Shown: positions 1-8,711, numbered from the stretch's first letter. The stretch: 64,000 bases of DNA from UBA7867 sp964579205 (GCA_964579205.1 CAZOFH010000005.1:1-64000); one strand, 5' to 3'. Notes: generated by a model from the letters alone, not told the origin. Numbers and translations: made by a program.

Positions 1-181
1 CCTGATGACAGTTTTCTTTCAGCCAAACCGACCTTTGCGATTGCTTTACGGTATTATTTTACACCATTTTTTACAAAAATATCAACTAATTTCGACCACT
101 TTTTCAAAATTTTTTAATTTTTTTTGGGTTCTTGGCGTTTTGGGGAGTAGTTTTTTGGCGTTTTGGGACTCCCCCCGCAGT

Positions 182-267
182 GGCGGCTTGCCGCAAGGCG
201 CCCGCAGGGTGCCTGATGCGCCGAATGGCGCATAGTGCGTGCTGCAGCACGCACGCGGCAAGCCGCC
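182..267. repeat. Nested palindrome with predicted four-way junction
   Basis: GGCGGCTTGCCGC (182-194) is the exact reverse complement of 255-267. Between the arms are AGGCGCCC/GGGTGCCT (196-203 and 207-214, one G-T pair), ATGCGCC/GGCGCAT (216-222 and 227-233) and the perfect 20-bp palindrome at 235-254. As RNA or single-stranded DNA this would fold as a closing stem with three arms. Its function is unknown: a structured RNA, a REP-like mobile repeat or a recombination site are all possible. Confidence 0.7.
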
Positions 268-352
268 CTTGTAAGGAGAAGAACGGTAATTTATTGTGCT
301 CAAGGTCTCCCCAGCCCCCGTCGTGAAACGAACGCCAAGACTTGCGGTCAAA

Positions 353-382
353 CAAAAAAGACCCAATCGGGTCATTTTTTTT
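353..382 (-). terminator. Rho-independent terminator
   Basis: GACCC (360-364) and GGGTC (369-373) form a hairpin flanked by an A-run on the left and a T-run on the right, so it can work in both directions. It sits directly after the stop codon of the minus-strand gene ending at 384. Confidence 0.8.
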
Positions 383-383
383 G

Positions 384-1922
384 TTATACGAGTGATGGGT
401 GGACTACACGGAGTTTGCCGACTGTGCTGAGCACGGTCAAAGCATCGCCAGTGCCAGCGTAACCACCGATTTTTACACCATTTTTGTATGCCTCGTTGTC
501 AGCGCTTTTCTTGGTCGAAAAGTCCTCAAAGCCTGACAGTTTGAAGTAAACTGTGGTAGTCGTCTGCCACTCTTTGAGCAAGAATCCGTAGCCAGCGTCC
601 AGCATATCAATATTGATTTCGCCCGAATAGGTCTTGACCACATTGTTGCCAACGAGCCTGTCAAAACTGCCGTGGAATTGCGCTCTACCATTGTTTAGAG
701 TATTAAAGTTGATCGAGCCATTGATTTCGTTGACAGTGACCAGACCATTGCCAGCCTCGACAAAATAATCCACCTCGTTACCTTTGCCATTGGTAATAGT
801 GATATTACCATTCACGCTGCGAGCGGTCAAATCGGCGCAAGCAGATTTTACAGTAATACTGCCGTTGGTCGTCTCGAGGATTGACTGCCCGTTCAAATTG
901 ACTACAGACACTGAGCCGCTACCTGTCACATCCGCCATAACAATATTAGCATTCGTGTTCACTTTGAGCGAGCCATCCACGCTATTAAAGTACAGTTTTT
1001 GGTAGACGGAATCGAGCGAGAGCGAACAATTCACACCGTCAAACACGACATTGCCCATTACACAAGAACCGTTAATAATACCCGTAGAAGCATTGACCAT
1101 CAGGTCACCATATATAGTCTTAAAAGTCACGCCGCTATTGTGCAACTTGTCAATAACTAGCGAACTCTTATTTGTCGCAGAGCCGACATCGGCTACAGAA
1201 ATATTACCCAATCCGCTAGAAATACCCAATTTGACATCACAAGCCAACGAAGGGCGGATAGTGATATCGCCAGAGGCTTTTTGGATATTTACACCATCGG
1301 TAACATCGACATCACAAACGACTGTTGAGCCGCCATTTGCCACGACATCCAGTCTCTGAATATTGAGAGTGTGACTACGGTCGGTGATTTCCTCACCTAT
1401 AGTCACCTTGCCGCTGTTGGTTTTTATGAGCAAAGTCTTGTCTGCTAGGGTATCTACATCGACGTACACATACACAGCACAATCATATCTGCTATACCAG
1501 CCCGTAGGCTCGGTCGTCGACAGTGTGAGATAATTGCCGTCTTTTTTTGTCTCAAAGACATAGTTCGACAACGCAGCCACTGAGACATCATTATTAGCAA
1601 AACCGCTATATTGGCGGGTCAAATTGGCATCCAACCCCTTGGCAGTGTGCGCGGTCTTGGTCACTTCGTTTGAATAAACATACACATCCCAAGAGCCTGT
1701 CTCAATGCAAAAGGTGTCTACCATTCCCCACCTCTCCACGTTGTCAGGATGCTCAATATCATAATAACTATACATTACTTTGTCATCGCCATTGACATAG
1801 TGTATGCCAAAAACAGAGAACGATGGGAAAAGAACCATTGCGCCCAGCAACAGCACGACCACGACAACTGCTAGCGCCAACAAGATAATGATTATTTTGA
1901 GAATATTAGCAAAAACATTCAT
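384..1922 (-). CDS. DUF4097-like membrane-anchored beta-repeat protein
   Basis: Protein of 512 residues. Residues 7-35 are one long hydrophobic segment, read as an N-terminal membrane anchor, so the rest is probably outside the cell. The remainder is a run of short beta-strand repeats rich in V, T, N, G and S, with phrases such as SGDITI, NGSITV, NGNITI and SGEINI. This is the pattern of the DUF4097 / putative adhesin beta-helix family. The start is supported by AGGAG 9 bases upstream. It lies 38 bases after alaS on the same strand and may be read from the alaS promoter, followed by a terminator. The molecular function is unknown; a role at the cell surface is inference from the fold and anchor. 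Confidence 0.75.
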   Translation of the reverse strand: MNVFANILKIIIILLALAVVVVVLLLGAMVLFPSFSVFGIHYVNGDDKVMYSYYDIEHPDNVERWGMVDTFCIETGSWDVYVYSNEVTKTAHTAKGLDANLTRQYSGFANNDVSVAALSNYVFETKKDGNYLTLSTTEPTGWYSRYDCAVYVYVDVDTLADKTLLIKTNSGKVTIGEEITDRSHTLNIQRLDVVANGGSTVVCDVDVTDGVNIQKASGDITIRPSLACDVKLGISSGLGNISVADVGSATNKSSLVIDKLHNSGVTFKTIYGDLMVNASTGIINGSCVMGNVVFDGVNCSLSLDSVYQKLYFNSVDGSLKVNTNANIVMADVTGSGSVSVVNLNGQSILETTNGSITVKSACADLTARSVNGNITITNGKGNEVDYFVEAGNGLVTVNEINGSINFNTLNNGRAQFHGSFDRLVGNNVVKTYSGEINIDMLDAGYGFLLKEWQTTTTVYFKLSGFEDFSTKKSADNEAYKNGVKIGGYAGTGDALTVLSTVGKLRVVHPSLV

Positions 1923-1960
1923 TATACTATCTCCTAAAAAATTTATTCATATGCTAGCAA

Positions 1961-3766
1961 TTATTTGAGTACAGCCTTGATCCTGCGCACGCCGCTACTA
2001 CTACTCTCTTCTTTCTGAATCTTAAACTGCCCCAATTCCCCAGTATGGCTGGCGTGAGGGCCGCAACAAATCTCCTTGCTAAAGTCGCCCATAGTGTACA
2101 CGGTCACTTTTTCGCCATATTTGTCATCAAAAATCCCGATAGCGCCGCTTTCTTTTGCCTCGGATACCGTCATTTCGTCGCAAGTGATAGGCAGGTCGCG
2201 GGCAATCTGCTCGTTGACCATTGTCTCGATTTGGCTCAATTCTTCTGGAGTCAACTTGTGATCGCAGACAAAGTCAAAGCGCAATCTCTCTGTCGTAATG
2301 TTGCTGCCGCGCTGCTCTACATAGTCGCCCACTACTCGCCTAAGGCTCGCTAGTAGCAGGTGTGTAGCTGAGTGGAGTCTGCGCAAAATAGTCTGCTCCT
2401 CCTCTGATTTTGCCTCAGCGACGCCGCCCTTAAACATTGCTCCCGAGTTGTCACGAGACTTTTGCTGATGCTCCTTAAATCTGGTATCAAAGCCCTCTTT
2501 ATCTACCTCTAGACCCCTCTCTCTAGCCATATCCACGGTCAAATCAAGTGGGAAACCGAAAGTATCAAACAATCTAAATGCGTCCATACCCGAGATAGTA
2601 TCGCCAGCATTCAAGCCAGCGGTCACGCGGTCAAACTCTTTTACACCACCCTCGATAGCGTGCATAAATTTTTGCACCTCTTTGGCTACCTCGTCTATGA
2701 TAAACTCTCTGACTTTACCAAAGTGCTCAAAGTCCTCGGTGTAATAGTCTATATAAACTTTTGCGATTTCTGTCAAAGCGCTAGGCTCGATGCCTAATTT
2801 GCGCGCACAGTTTACCGCACGCCTAATAAGCCTACGCAAAATGTAGCCTTGACCGACATTGCTAGGAGTAGTCGGGTTGATATCGCCCAACAAAAACACT
2901 GCTGCACGCATATGGTCGGCAATAATACAAAAACTCCTGCCGAATTCGTTATCAAAATCAAATTTTTTGCCCGACAAACGCTCCAACACTGCGATAGGCT
3001 CGACAAAGCACTCATTCCTAAAGGTAGAATCATAGCCATTCAAGACGCACTCTATCCTCTCTAGTCCCATACCAGTGTCAACATTCTGCTGAGGGAGTTT
3101 TGTCAACGGAGCACCCACGCTCTCTACATTAAACTCCATAAACACATTGTTCCAAATCTCGACCCATTTGCCACAGTCACAAGACGGGTCACAATGCTCG
3201 CAGCAGGCAGGCTTGCCCGTGTCGTAAAAAATCTCGGTATCAGGGCCGCACAGACCTACGCCCGAACCAATCTCCCACCAGTTATCCTTTCTGCCGAAAA
3301 AGTGAATTTGCCTATCCTCTAGCCCACAATCGCGCCAGATACTAGCACTCTTTTCGTCACGAGGAACAGTCTCATCACCCGCAAACACAGTCACAGCGAG
3401 CCTATCACGCGGAATACCCAACCAACGCGGGTCGGTGAGGTATTCAAAACTCCACCTAATAGCCTCATCCTTAAAATAGTCGCCCACACTCCAGTTGCCC
3501 AGCATAAAAAACATTGTGTGGTGGCGGTTGTCCCCGACCTCGTCAATGTCATTCGTCCTCAAGCACGGCTGAATATCAAACAATCTCTTGCCCAATGGGT
3601 GTGGTTTGCCGGAAAGGTACGGGATAAGCGGCTGCATACCAGCGGTGGTGAATAGCACGCTATTGTCACTAGGGATGAGTGACGCGCCCTTGATTTCTGC
3701 ATGTTGCTTGCTCGCCCAAAACTCGCGCCATTTGCGCATAAGGCTCTTACCTGTAATATTTTCCAT
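1961..3766 (-). CDS. alaS: Alanyl-tRNA synthetase, naturally short form
   Basis: Charges tRNA-Ala with alanine. The 601-residue product covers the class II catalytic core (motif 2 region around RHHTMFFMLGNWSVGDYF), the middle tRNA-recognition part and the editing domain with its zinc-type residues: H465 and H469 in HSATH, and C567 and H571 in CCGPH. It ends at SSGVRRIKAVLK, the usual end of the editing domain. The DHHA1/C-Ala domain that brings most bacterial enzymes to about 870 residues is absent. The stop is followed at once by the next gene, so no broken tail is visible. The start at 3766 is chosen over the longer frame because TGAGGTT lies upstream and the protein then begins MENITGKSL like its family. 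A near-consensus promoter lies at 3804-3832, leaving no room for a T-box. Confidence 0.95.
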   Translation of the reverse strand: MENITGKSLMRKWREFWASKQHAEIKGASLIPSDNSVLFTTAGMQPLIPYLSGKPHPLGKRLFDIQPCLRTNDIDEVGDNRHHTMFFMLGNWSVGDYFKDEAIRWSFEYLTDPRWLGIPRDRLAVTVFAGDETVPRDEKSASIWRDCGLEDRQIHFFGRKDNWWEIGSGVGLCGPDTEIFYDTGKPACCEHCDPSCDCGKWVEIWNNVFMEFNVESVGAPLTKLPQQNVDTGMGLERIECVLNGYDSTFRNECFVEPIAVLERLSGKKFDFDNEFGRSFCIIADHMRAAVFLLGDINPTTPSNVGQGYILRRLIRRAVNCARKLGIEPSALTEIAKVYIDYYTEDFEHFGKVREFIIDEVAKEVQKFMHAIEGGVKEFDRVTAGLNAGDTISGMDAFRLFDTFGFPLDLTVDMARERGLEVDKEGFDTRFKEHQQKSRDNSGAMFKGGVAEAKSEEEQTILRRLHSATHLLLASLRRVVGDYVEQRGSNITTERLRFDFVCDHKLTPEELSQIETMVNEQIARDLPITCDEMTVSEAKESGAIGIFDDKYGEKVTVYTMGDFSKEICCGPHASHTGELGQFKIQKEESSSSGVRRIKAVLK

Positions 3767-3803
3767 AAATCTTAACCTCAAATTGTAAACTAATATATAG
3801 TTT

Positions 3804-3832
3804 ATTATAATATTTTGGCGATATAAAGTCAA
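3804..3832 (-). promoter_or_regulatory. Sigma-A-type promoter of alaS
   Basis: On the minus strand: -35 TTGACT (3827-3832), 17-base spacer, -10 TATAAT (3804-3809). The transcript would begin about 30 bases before the alaS start codon. Confidence 0.85.
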
Positions 3833-3871
3833 TAATTAAACCCCAAATTACTATTAAATTTTGCGTAATTA

Positions 3872-3901
3872 TGAATATTAACCTCAAAATTTAGCACACT
3901 A
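3872..3901 (+). promoter_or_regulatory. Candidate sigma-G promoter of the ger operon
   Basis: TGAATA (3872-3877), 17 bases, then CACACTA (3895-3901) before the first ger gene. The known Bacillus sigma-G pattern is close to TGAATA / CATACTA with 17-18 bases between, and gerA operons are forespore genes under sigma-G. Assignment is by motif and context only. Confidence 0.6.
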
Positions 3902-3923
3902 ACCAAAACCAGAGGGGTGCAAA

Positions 3924-5381
3924 ATGGAATTTGAACAACAAAAAGAGAGAATAAAGGAGCATTTTTGCCAGACTAGCGACCTAGAAATCAAGGAATTCAC
4001 CACCAAAAATAACCAAAGCGTTCTTTTGGTCTTTTTGGCTAACATTATCGACCAATTATTACTCACATCCAGCGTGATTGCGCCGCTACAAGATTTGCCT
4101 AGCCATAGCGAGGATAACGCCGATATCGCAGACCTCGCTATGGGAAAAATTATTTCTTTTAGCCAAGTGTCGGTCGCGCAGGATTTTGACACTATAGTCG
4201 AGCAAGTGCTGAATGGATTTTGCGCCGTTTATTTTGCCAATTCGGACAAAGTGCTCATCGTCGAGTGTGCAAAATGGATAGTCCGCACCCCCACCGAGCC
4301 GCCGACTAGCGCGGTAGTCAAAGGACCTAGAGAAGGCTTTGTAGAGGATTTTGTCACCAACATCACGCTGATTCGCAAGCGCCTCAAAACGCCCAAACTC
4401 AAGGTAGACGAAATGGTCATCGGCAGAAAAACGAATAGCCAAGTGCGGATAATTTATCTATCCGATACTGCCGACCCAAAAATAGTAAATGCAATCAAGG
4501 CAAAACTACAAAAAATCGACATCGACGGCATTGTCGACTCAAATTATCTAGCAGAATTTTTGCAGACGGGCAACCACGTGATTTTTAAGCAAGTCGGCAC
4601 TACCGAAAAGCCCGATGTCGCCGTAGCCAAAATACTCGAGGGCAGGGTCGCTATTTTGGTAGACGGCTCGCCTATTGTGCTGACCTTGCCATACATACTG
4701 TTAGAAGATTTGCAATCCAGCAATGATTACTACACAAATCCCGCCCGAGCGACTTTTTTGCGATATTTGAGGCTATTTTCGGGGGTCATCGCCATAATGC
4801 TGCCGGGGCTGTATGTCGCCCTACTCTGTCACCACGCAAAAGCGATACCGATAAAACTACTCATCACCATCACAAACTCAATCCAAGGTATCCCCATTCC
4901 CCCGCTTTTGGAGACGCTATTTATCATTTTCCTATTTGAAATCCTCTACGAAGCCTCACTCAGAATGCCTAGACATATGGGATTAGCATTGTCTATCGTA
5001 GGTGCGTTGATTTTGGGCGACACAGCGGTCAAAGCAGGGCTGATTTCCCCGCCAGCAGTGCTAATAGTCGCGCTCACAGGGGTGATGAATTACACCATTC
5101 CAGAACTAAGCAATCAGACTTCATTTTTGCGTCTAGTTTTCACCATAATCGGCGGATTTATGGGAATTTTGGGGATAGTGCTGGGCGGATTATTCCTGAT
5201 AGCATACCTTGCCAATATGGATAGTTATGGGTCGCCATACCTGTCGCCATTCGCACCGAATAATCCCACTGACAAAAAGGACGGACTGGTGCGTCAAAAC
5301 ATTCCGCAAATGGGCTTGAGACCAAAATCAATCAAAAACATCAACAAACGGAGGCAAAAAAATGACCGAACTGACTACTAG
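3924..5381 (+). CDS. gerAA: Spore germination receptor subunit A (GerAA family)
   Basis: Subunit A of a Ger-type nutrient germinant receptor in the inner spore membrane. The 485-residue protein has the family layout: a soluble N-terminal half (about 1-285, with a section around RTPTEPPTSAVVKGPREGF typical of GerA) and a C-terminal membrane half with several hydrophobic segments from about 287 to 440 (IAIMLPGLYVALL, ALSIVGALILG, PPAVLIVALTGVMNY). Length is normal. AGAGGGG precedes the ATG. Its end overlaps the next gene by 20 bases, so the three ger genes are one translationally coupled operon. A sigma-G-like promoter lies just upstream. The germinant cannot be told from sequence. Confidence 0.93.
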   Translation: MEFEQQKERIKEHFCQTSDLEIKEFTTKNNQSVLLVFLANIIDQLLLTSSVIAPLQDLPSHSEDNADIADLAMGKIISFSQVSVAQDFDTIVEQVLNGFCAVYFANSDKVLIVECAKWIVRTPTEPPTSAVVKGPREGFVEDFVTNITLIRKRLKTPKLKVDEMVIGRKTNSQVRIIYLSDTADPKIVNAIKAKLQKIDIDGIVDSNYLAEFLQTGNHVIFKQVGTTEKPDVAVAKILEGRVAILVDGSPIVLTLPYILLEDLQSSNDYYTNPARATFLRYLRLFSGVIAIMLPGLYVALLCHHAKAIPIKLLITITNSIQGIPIPPLLETLFIIFLFEILYEASLRMPRHMGLALSIVGALILGDTAVKAGLISPPAVLIVALTGVMNYTIPELSNQTSFLRLVFTIIGGFMGILGIVLGGLFLIAYLANMDSYGSPYLSPFAPNNPTDKKDGLVRQNIPQMGLRPKSIKNINKRRQKNDRTDY

Positions 5382-6462
5382 GCAATACATCATCTTGAGC
5401 CTTTTCTTGATAATGGCATCAAAGCTAATGACGATGCCCATTAGCATATTTGCAACCGCCCAAAATGACGCAATAATATCCATTTTGCTTGGCTCACTAG
5501 TAGAAATCGGGCTAGTGCTCCTCATCACTTGGGTAATCAAGAAAAATCCGAATACCAGTCTCATTGGACTACTAAAACGAAAGGTCGGCACGCCCATAGC
5601 CTATGCGATTATTTTTGTGCTGTACGCCTTTGTGATACTCAAATTCATCTTTGTTATGCTAGAGATTTTCGCCTTTTTCAAGGACTATCTGTATGACGAC
5701 TTTAACCCGCTCATTTTTGCCCTGTCCACTTTTTTTGTGGTCGGCTACATCAGTTACAAGGGCTGTCGCACAATGGGACGCACTTGCGAAATCCTCTTTC
5801 CAATCATCGTCGTGGGGCTAGTGGTGGCGCTGGTCTCTAATGTAAAATTTGTCTCTTTTGACAAAATGCTGCCGTATCTCGACAATGGACTACTCCCGAC
5901 AATCAAAGGCGTAGGCGAAAACCTGTTTTACTTCGGCAATGCCCTGCCACTGCTATTTTTTGTCGGCAAAGTCCATATTTCGCCCCGTTTTTTGTCCAAA
6001 ACAGCGTGGGCTAGCACCGCACTTTTCGCATTTATACTCATATTTTGCTTCGCATTTTACGATATTTTTGGGTACAGCACAATTCTCAGCACATTCGCAA
6101 TCAGCGACTACACGCAGTACGACCCGTATATACTAGATTTGCAGCGGCTAAATTGGCTGAGTATGATGCTCGACATTACCAAACTTTTCTGTTCCGCCAG
6201 CATTCTGCTCTATTGTATGGGGCAAGCGGGTAAATGGATATTGCACACACGGTCGAGTTTTTTCCCGATAATTATCTCGCTAGCGGTACAATTCGGCTTG
6301 TCCACCATTATCAATTTTAGCCTCCACGACAGCCAAAGGCTCATCACCACGTACATCAGTTATTTTACCGCAGGGCTAATGGTGCTGACGATAATTTTGT
6401 GCATAATTTTGAGTATTCATAGGAGGGAAAAATGTCCAAGCGACTCTTTAACAAAATCATAA
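5362..6462 (+). CDS. gerAB: Spore germination permease-like subunit B (GerAB family)
   Basis: Subunit B of the germinant receptor, an integral membrane protein of the APC-transporter-like endospore germination permease family; in Bacillus it is the likely germinant-binding subunit. The 366-residue product has about ten hydrophobic segments, starting at YIILSLFLIMASKLM, the normal size and shape for the family. The start at 5362 lies inside the end of gerAA and has GGAGG (5350-5354) seven bases upstream. The 3' end overlaps the next gene by 31 bases. Strong overlap on both sides argues for fixed stoichiometry of A, B and C subunits. No defect is visible. Confidence 0.93.
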   Translation: MTELTTRQYIILSLFLIMASKLMTMPISIFATAQNDAIISILLGSLVEIGLVLLITWVIKKNPNTSLIGLLKRKVGTPIAYAIIFVLYAFVILKFIFVMLEIFAFFKDYLYDDFNPLIFALSTFFVVGYISYKGCRTMGRTCEILFPIIVVGLVVALVSNVKFVSFDKMLPYLDNGLLPTIKGVGENLFYFGNALPLLFFVGKVHISPRFLSKTAWASTALFAFILIFCFAFYDIFGYSTILSTFAISDYTQYDPYILDLQRLNWLSMMLDITKLFCSASILLYCMGQAGKWILHTRSSFFPIIISLAVQFGLSTIINFSLHDSQRLITTYISYFTAGLMVLTIILCIILSIHRREKCPSDSLTKS

Positions 6463-7703
6463 TGTTTGCGGTAATAATTTTTCTGCTAATACTCGCCCCG
6501 AGCCAAATCAACCTGCCCAAACAGACCAACACCCGAGCGATTTGCACAGGGCTCGCCATTGACAGTGCCGAGAAACTCCCTGACGGCATAATGCTGACCG
6601 CACAAATCGTCATTCCACAGGCAGGCGGACAATATTCGCCCAATAATACACTGGTGTCGGCGGAGGGCGAAAATCTGCTAGACGCCTTTACCCAACTGGA
6701 TTACCACATTGGCAAAAAAGTCCGTCTCGCCCACTGCGGTTTTATCCTGATTGGGTACGAAGCGAGCCAACATAACCTCGCCGAAACACTCGATTATCTG
6801 GTGCGCGGCAACAACGCAGGCAACAATACCCTGCTCGTGCATACTTCGGGCAAGGCAAAGGACCTCATCACCATCGCTTCTGACATCAATTCAAACGAAA
6901 CCGACAATATCCAGACCATCGTGAGGTACAACGAGCAGTATGTGGCGACTTCTGAGGCGAACTTGCGGAGTTTTTATGACGCATACCTCAGCCCGCACAG
7001 CACCAGCATAATGAGTTGCCTCAAAGTGAACAAGGAGGAGAGCCAAGGTCAAAGTGATGACAGTAGTAGTGGCGGCGGCGAACAAAGCGAAACCGAGCAA
7101 AGTGGCGGTTCATCCGCAAGCCCTGCTCCCACAACGGACAAAATCAAAAACGAGGGCGAAATCGCAGTTTTCAAAAACGGTCGTCTCGCCAAAATTCTCA
7201 CTAGCGAAGAGCGTGTCAAGTTTAGTTGGCTAGACAATCGCCTAAACGACACCCCGTTTTCGCTCGAGCATATCACTGACCAAATTTTTGATGACGCAAC
7301 GGTCGGATTTAACATAACGGACAAAAGCATCTCTGCCGAGTACAAATTTGTCAACAACACCCCGTGCATCTATTACACGATTGACCTAAACTTGCGTACC
7401 GAAATGATTTCGGAAGCGAGCGGGAAACTACCACGCACGCAAAATTATCACACCCCAGCGGTCGCCGATGCCGTGCAAACTCGCGTCTCAAACGACGTCG
7501 CCGACGCAATGGAAATTGCCAAGGAGTATGGCTTTGATACGTACAATTTTTATCGCTCTTTCCTCATCGCCTGCCCCGCCGAGTGGAAAAAATACTTGAC
7601 ACAAATCGGTCCTGACGGCGATTATATGCAAAATGTCGAGGTTTTCGTCAAAACGAATATCAATACTTATGGACTCGGCTCGGTCATTACCGCGACGAAG
7701 TAG
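6432..7703 (+). CDS. gerAC: Ger(x)C-family germination protein lacking a lipobox
   Basis: Subunit C of the germinant receptor. The 423-residue protein matches Ger(x)C: the N-terminal part TGLAIDSAEK...MLTAQIVIPQ and the C-terminal domain with DAMEIAKEYGFDTYNFYRSF near the end. In most relatives the hydrophobic N-terminus ends in a lipobox (SGCWD) and the protein is a lipoprotein. Here residues 10-24 are hydrophobic but are followed by APSQINLPKQTN with no cysteine, so anchoring would be by an uncleaved or differently cleaved signal. A Ser/Gly/Glu-rich linker (about residues 199-237) separates the two halves. The start has AGGAGG upstream. An 18-bp hairpin terminator follows. Confidence 0.88.
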   Translation: MSKRLFNKIIMFAVIIFLLILAPSQINLPKQTNTRAICTGLAIDSAEKLPDGIMLTAQIVIPQAGGQYSPNNTLVSAEGENLLDAFTQLDYHIGKKVRLAHCGFILIGYEASQHNLAETLDYLVRGNNAGNNTLLVHTSGKAKDLITIASDINSNETDNIQTIVRYNEQYVATSEANLRSFYDAYLSPHSTSIMSCLKVNKEESQGQSDDSSSGGGEQSETEQSGGSSASPAPTTDKIKNEGEIAVFKNGRLAKILTSEERVKFSWLDNRLNDTPFSLEHITDQIFDDATVGFNITDKSISAEYKFVNNTPCIYYTIDLNLRTEMISEASGKLPRTQNYHTPAVADAVQTRVSNDVADAMEIAKEYGFDTYNFYRSFLIACPAEWKKYLTQIGPDGDYMQNVEVFVKTNINTYGLGSVITATK

Positions 7704-7725
7704 TATGCCATTGTGCTAAAAAACA

Positions 7726-7766
7726 AAAACCAAAAACCGTCACATATAGTGACGGTTTTTGGTTTT
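7726..7766. terminator. Bidirectional terminator between ger operon and rpsR
   Basis: A perfect 18-bp stem with loop ATATA: the left arm at 7726-7743 begins with AAAACC and ends CCGTCAC, and the right arm 7749-7766 mirrors it. The A- and T-rich outer parts allow termination from both strands, which suits the convergent genes on either side. Confidence 0.9.
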
Positions 7767-7812
7767 ACAGCCCTGTAATAAAATACAAGTCTGCATATTT
7801 TACCCCGCAAAA

Positions 7813-8166
7813 TTAGTCGGCAGAATAAGGCAAAAGAGCCATATATCTAGCACGCTTGATAGCGGTGGTCAATTCTCTCTGGTGCTTTGCGCAAGTACCA
7901 GTTTGACGGCGAGAAACAATCTTACCCTTTTCAGTAACGAAACGACGAAGTCTAGCCACATCCTTGTAGTCAATCTCAGACACTTTGTCTTGACAGAATT
8001 GACAAACCTTACGGCGAGGCTGTGGGCGACGACGGCGCTCTTGCTGCTGCTCCTCAGAGCGAGGCTTACGCTCAAACTTCTCTTGCTTTGCATCCTTGTT
8101 CTCAGCCTTTGCCTCTACAGCGGGCTTTACTTCTTTGATTTCAGCAACTTCTTGGTTTTCAGCCAT
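7813..8166 (-). CDS. rpsR: Ribosomal protein bS18 with N-terminal extension
   Basis: Small-subunit ribosomal protein that binds with bS6. The S18 core begins near residue 50 (RRKVCQFCQDKV) and runs to the end, including YKDVARLRRFVTEKGKI, a familiar S18 signature. C-x2-C early and C-x2-H later (TGTCAKHQ) make it the zinc-type (C+) form. The first 45 or so residues are a charged, low-complexity extension rich in E, K, A, R and Q that ordinary S18 proteins of about 75-90 residues lack. The start has AAAAGGAG upstream and no nearer start fits. It is the last gene of rpsF-ssb-rpsR and is followed by the shared terminator. Confidence 0.95.
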   Translation of the reverse strand: MAENQEVAEIKEVKPAVEAKAENKDAKQEKFERKPRSEEQQQERRRRPQPRRKVCQFCQDKVSEIDYKDVARLRRFVTEKGKIVSRRQTGTCAKHQRELTTAIKRARYMALLPYSAD

Positions 8167-8273
8167 TTTTGTCTCCTTTTAATAAAATAATTTAAAGTGA
8201 TTAATAAAAATCAAATAAGAATAGGTTTCATTGAATAAATTTGAAAAATTAAACTAAATAAAATTTTGAATGA

Positions 8274-8693
8274 TTAAAAAGGCAAATCGGTGTCATCTAC
8301 AGGCTCTAGAGCCGAGACCTTGGCAGTCTCTTGCGGCTCTGCAGCAGTATGACTACCATCGCCAGCACCAGCATTCTCTCCCCTAGGTGTCAAAAACTCA
8401 ACATCGTCGAGGATAATATCGGTAGTGTAGCGCTTTTCACCATTCACTTCATAAGTACGGTTTTGCAAAGCGCCAATCACAGCGACCTTGGTGCCCTTGT
8501 GCAGATACTTGCCACACCTGTCAGCCAAACCTCTCCACGCGGTGAGGTTGAAAAAATCCGCCTCACGCACACCGTCAGCATTAGCAAAATTACGGTTGAC
8601 AGCAATGCTAAAACGGCACATAGAGATACCACTATTGGTGGTGGTGAGTTCTGGGTCACGAGTCAGGTTACCAATCAAAAATACTTTGTTCAT
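8274..8693 (-). CDS. ssb: Single-stranded DNA-binding protein
   Basis: Coats single-stranded DNA in replication, repair and recombination, working as a tetramer. The 139-residue product starts MNKVFLIGNLTRDPEL, the standard beginning of SSB, and has one OB fold (to about residue 105) and a flexible tail ending DTDLPF, the acidic tip that recruits partner proteins. The start at 8693 is preferred because it matches the family; an ATG six bases earlier (8699) shares the same GGAG and cannot be excluded. It sits between rpsF and rpsR, the usual order in Firmicutes. Confidence 0.96.
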   Translation of the reverse strand: MNKVFLIGNLTRDPELTTTNSGISMCRFSIAVNRNFANADGVREADFFNLTAWRGLADRCGKYLHKGTKVAVIGALQNRTYEVNGEKRYTTDIILDDVEFLTPRGENAGAGDGSHTAAEPQETAKVSALEPVDDTDLPF

Positions 8694-8711
8694 TGTCATT
8701 TGCTCCAAAAA

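Larger units (their letters stand above)
1..383. other. Intergenic region with nested palindromes, no gene seen
   Basis: No convincing gene lies here; the short open frames overlap repeats and have no ribosome binding site. Positions 60-165 are T-rich. Positions 182-267 form a nested set of inverted repeats: a 13-bp outer stem (182-194 with 255-267) encloses three hairpins at 196-214, 216-233 and 235-254. The right end holds the terminator of the minus-strand gene that stops at 384. Confidence 0.7.

Noticed and set aside
5..375. Overlapping short frames at the left edge
   Set aside because: They are on both strands over palindromic DNA, have no ribosome site, and resemble no protein.
3767..3923. 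T-box riboswitch before alaS
   Set aside because: The promoter at 3804-3832 leaves a leader of only about 30 bases, too short for a T-box, and the T-box consensus is not seen.
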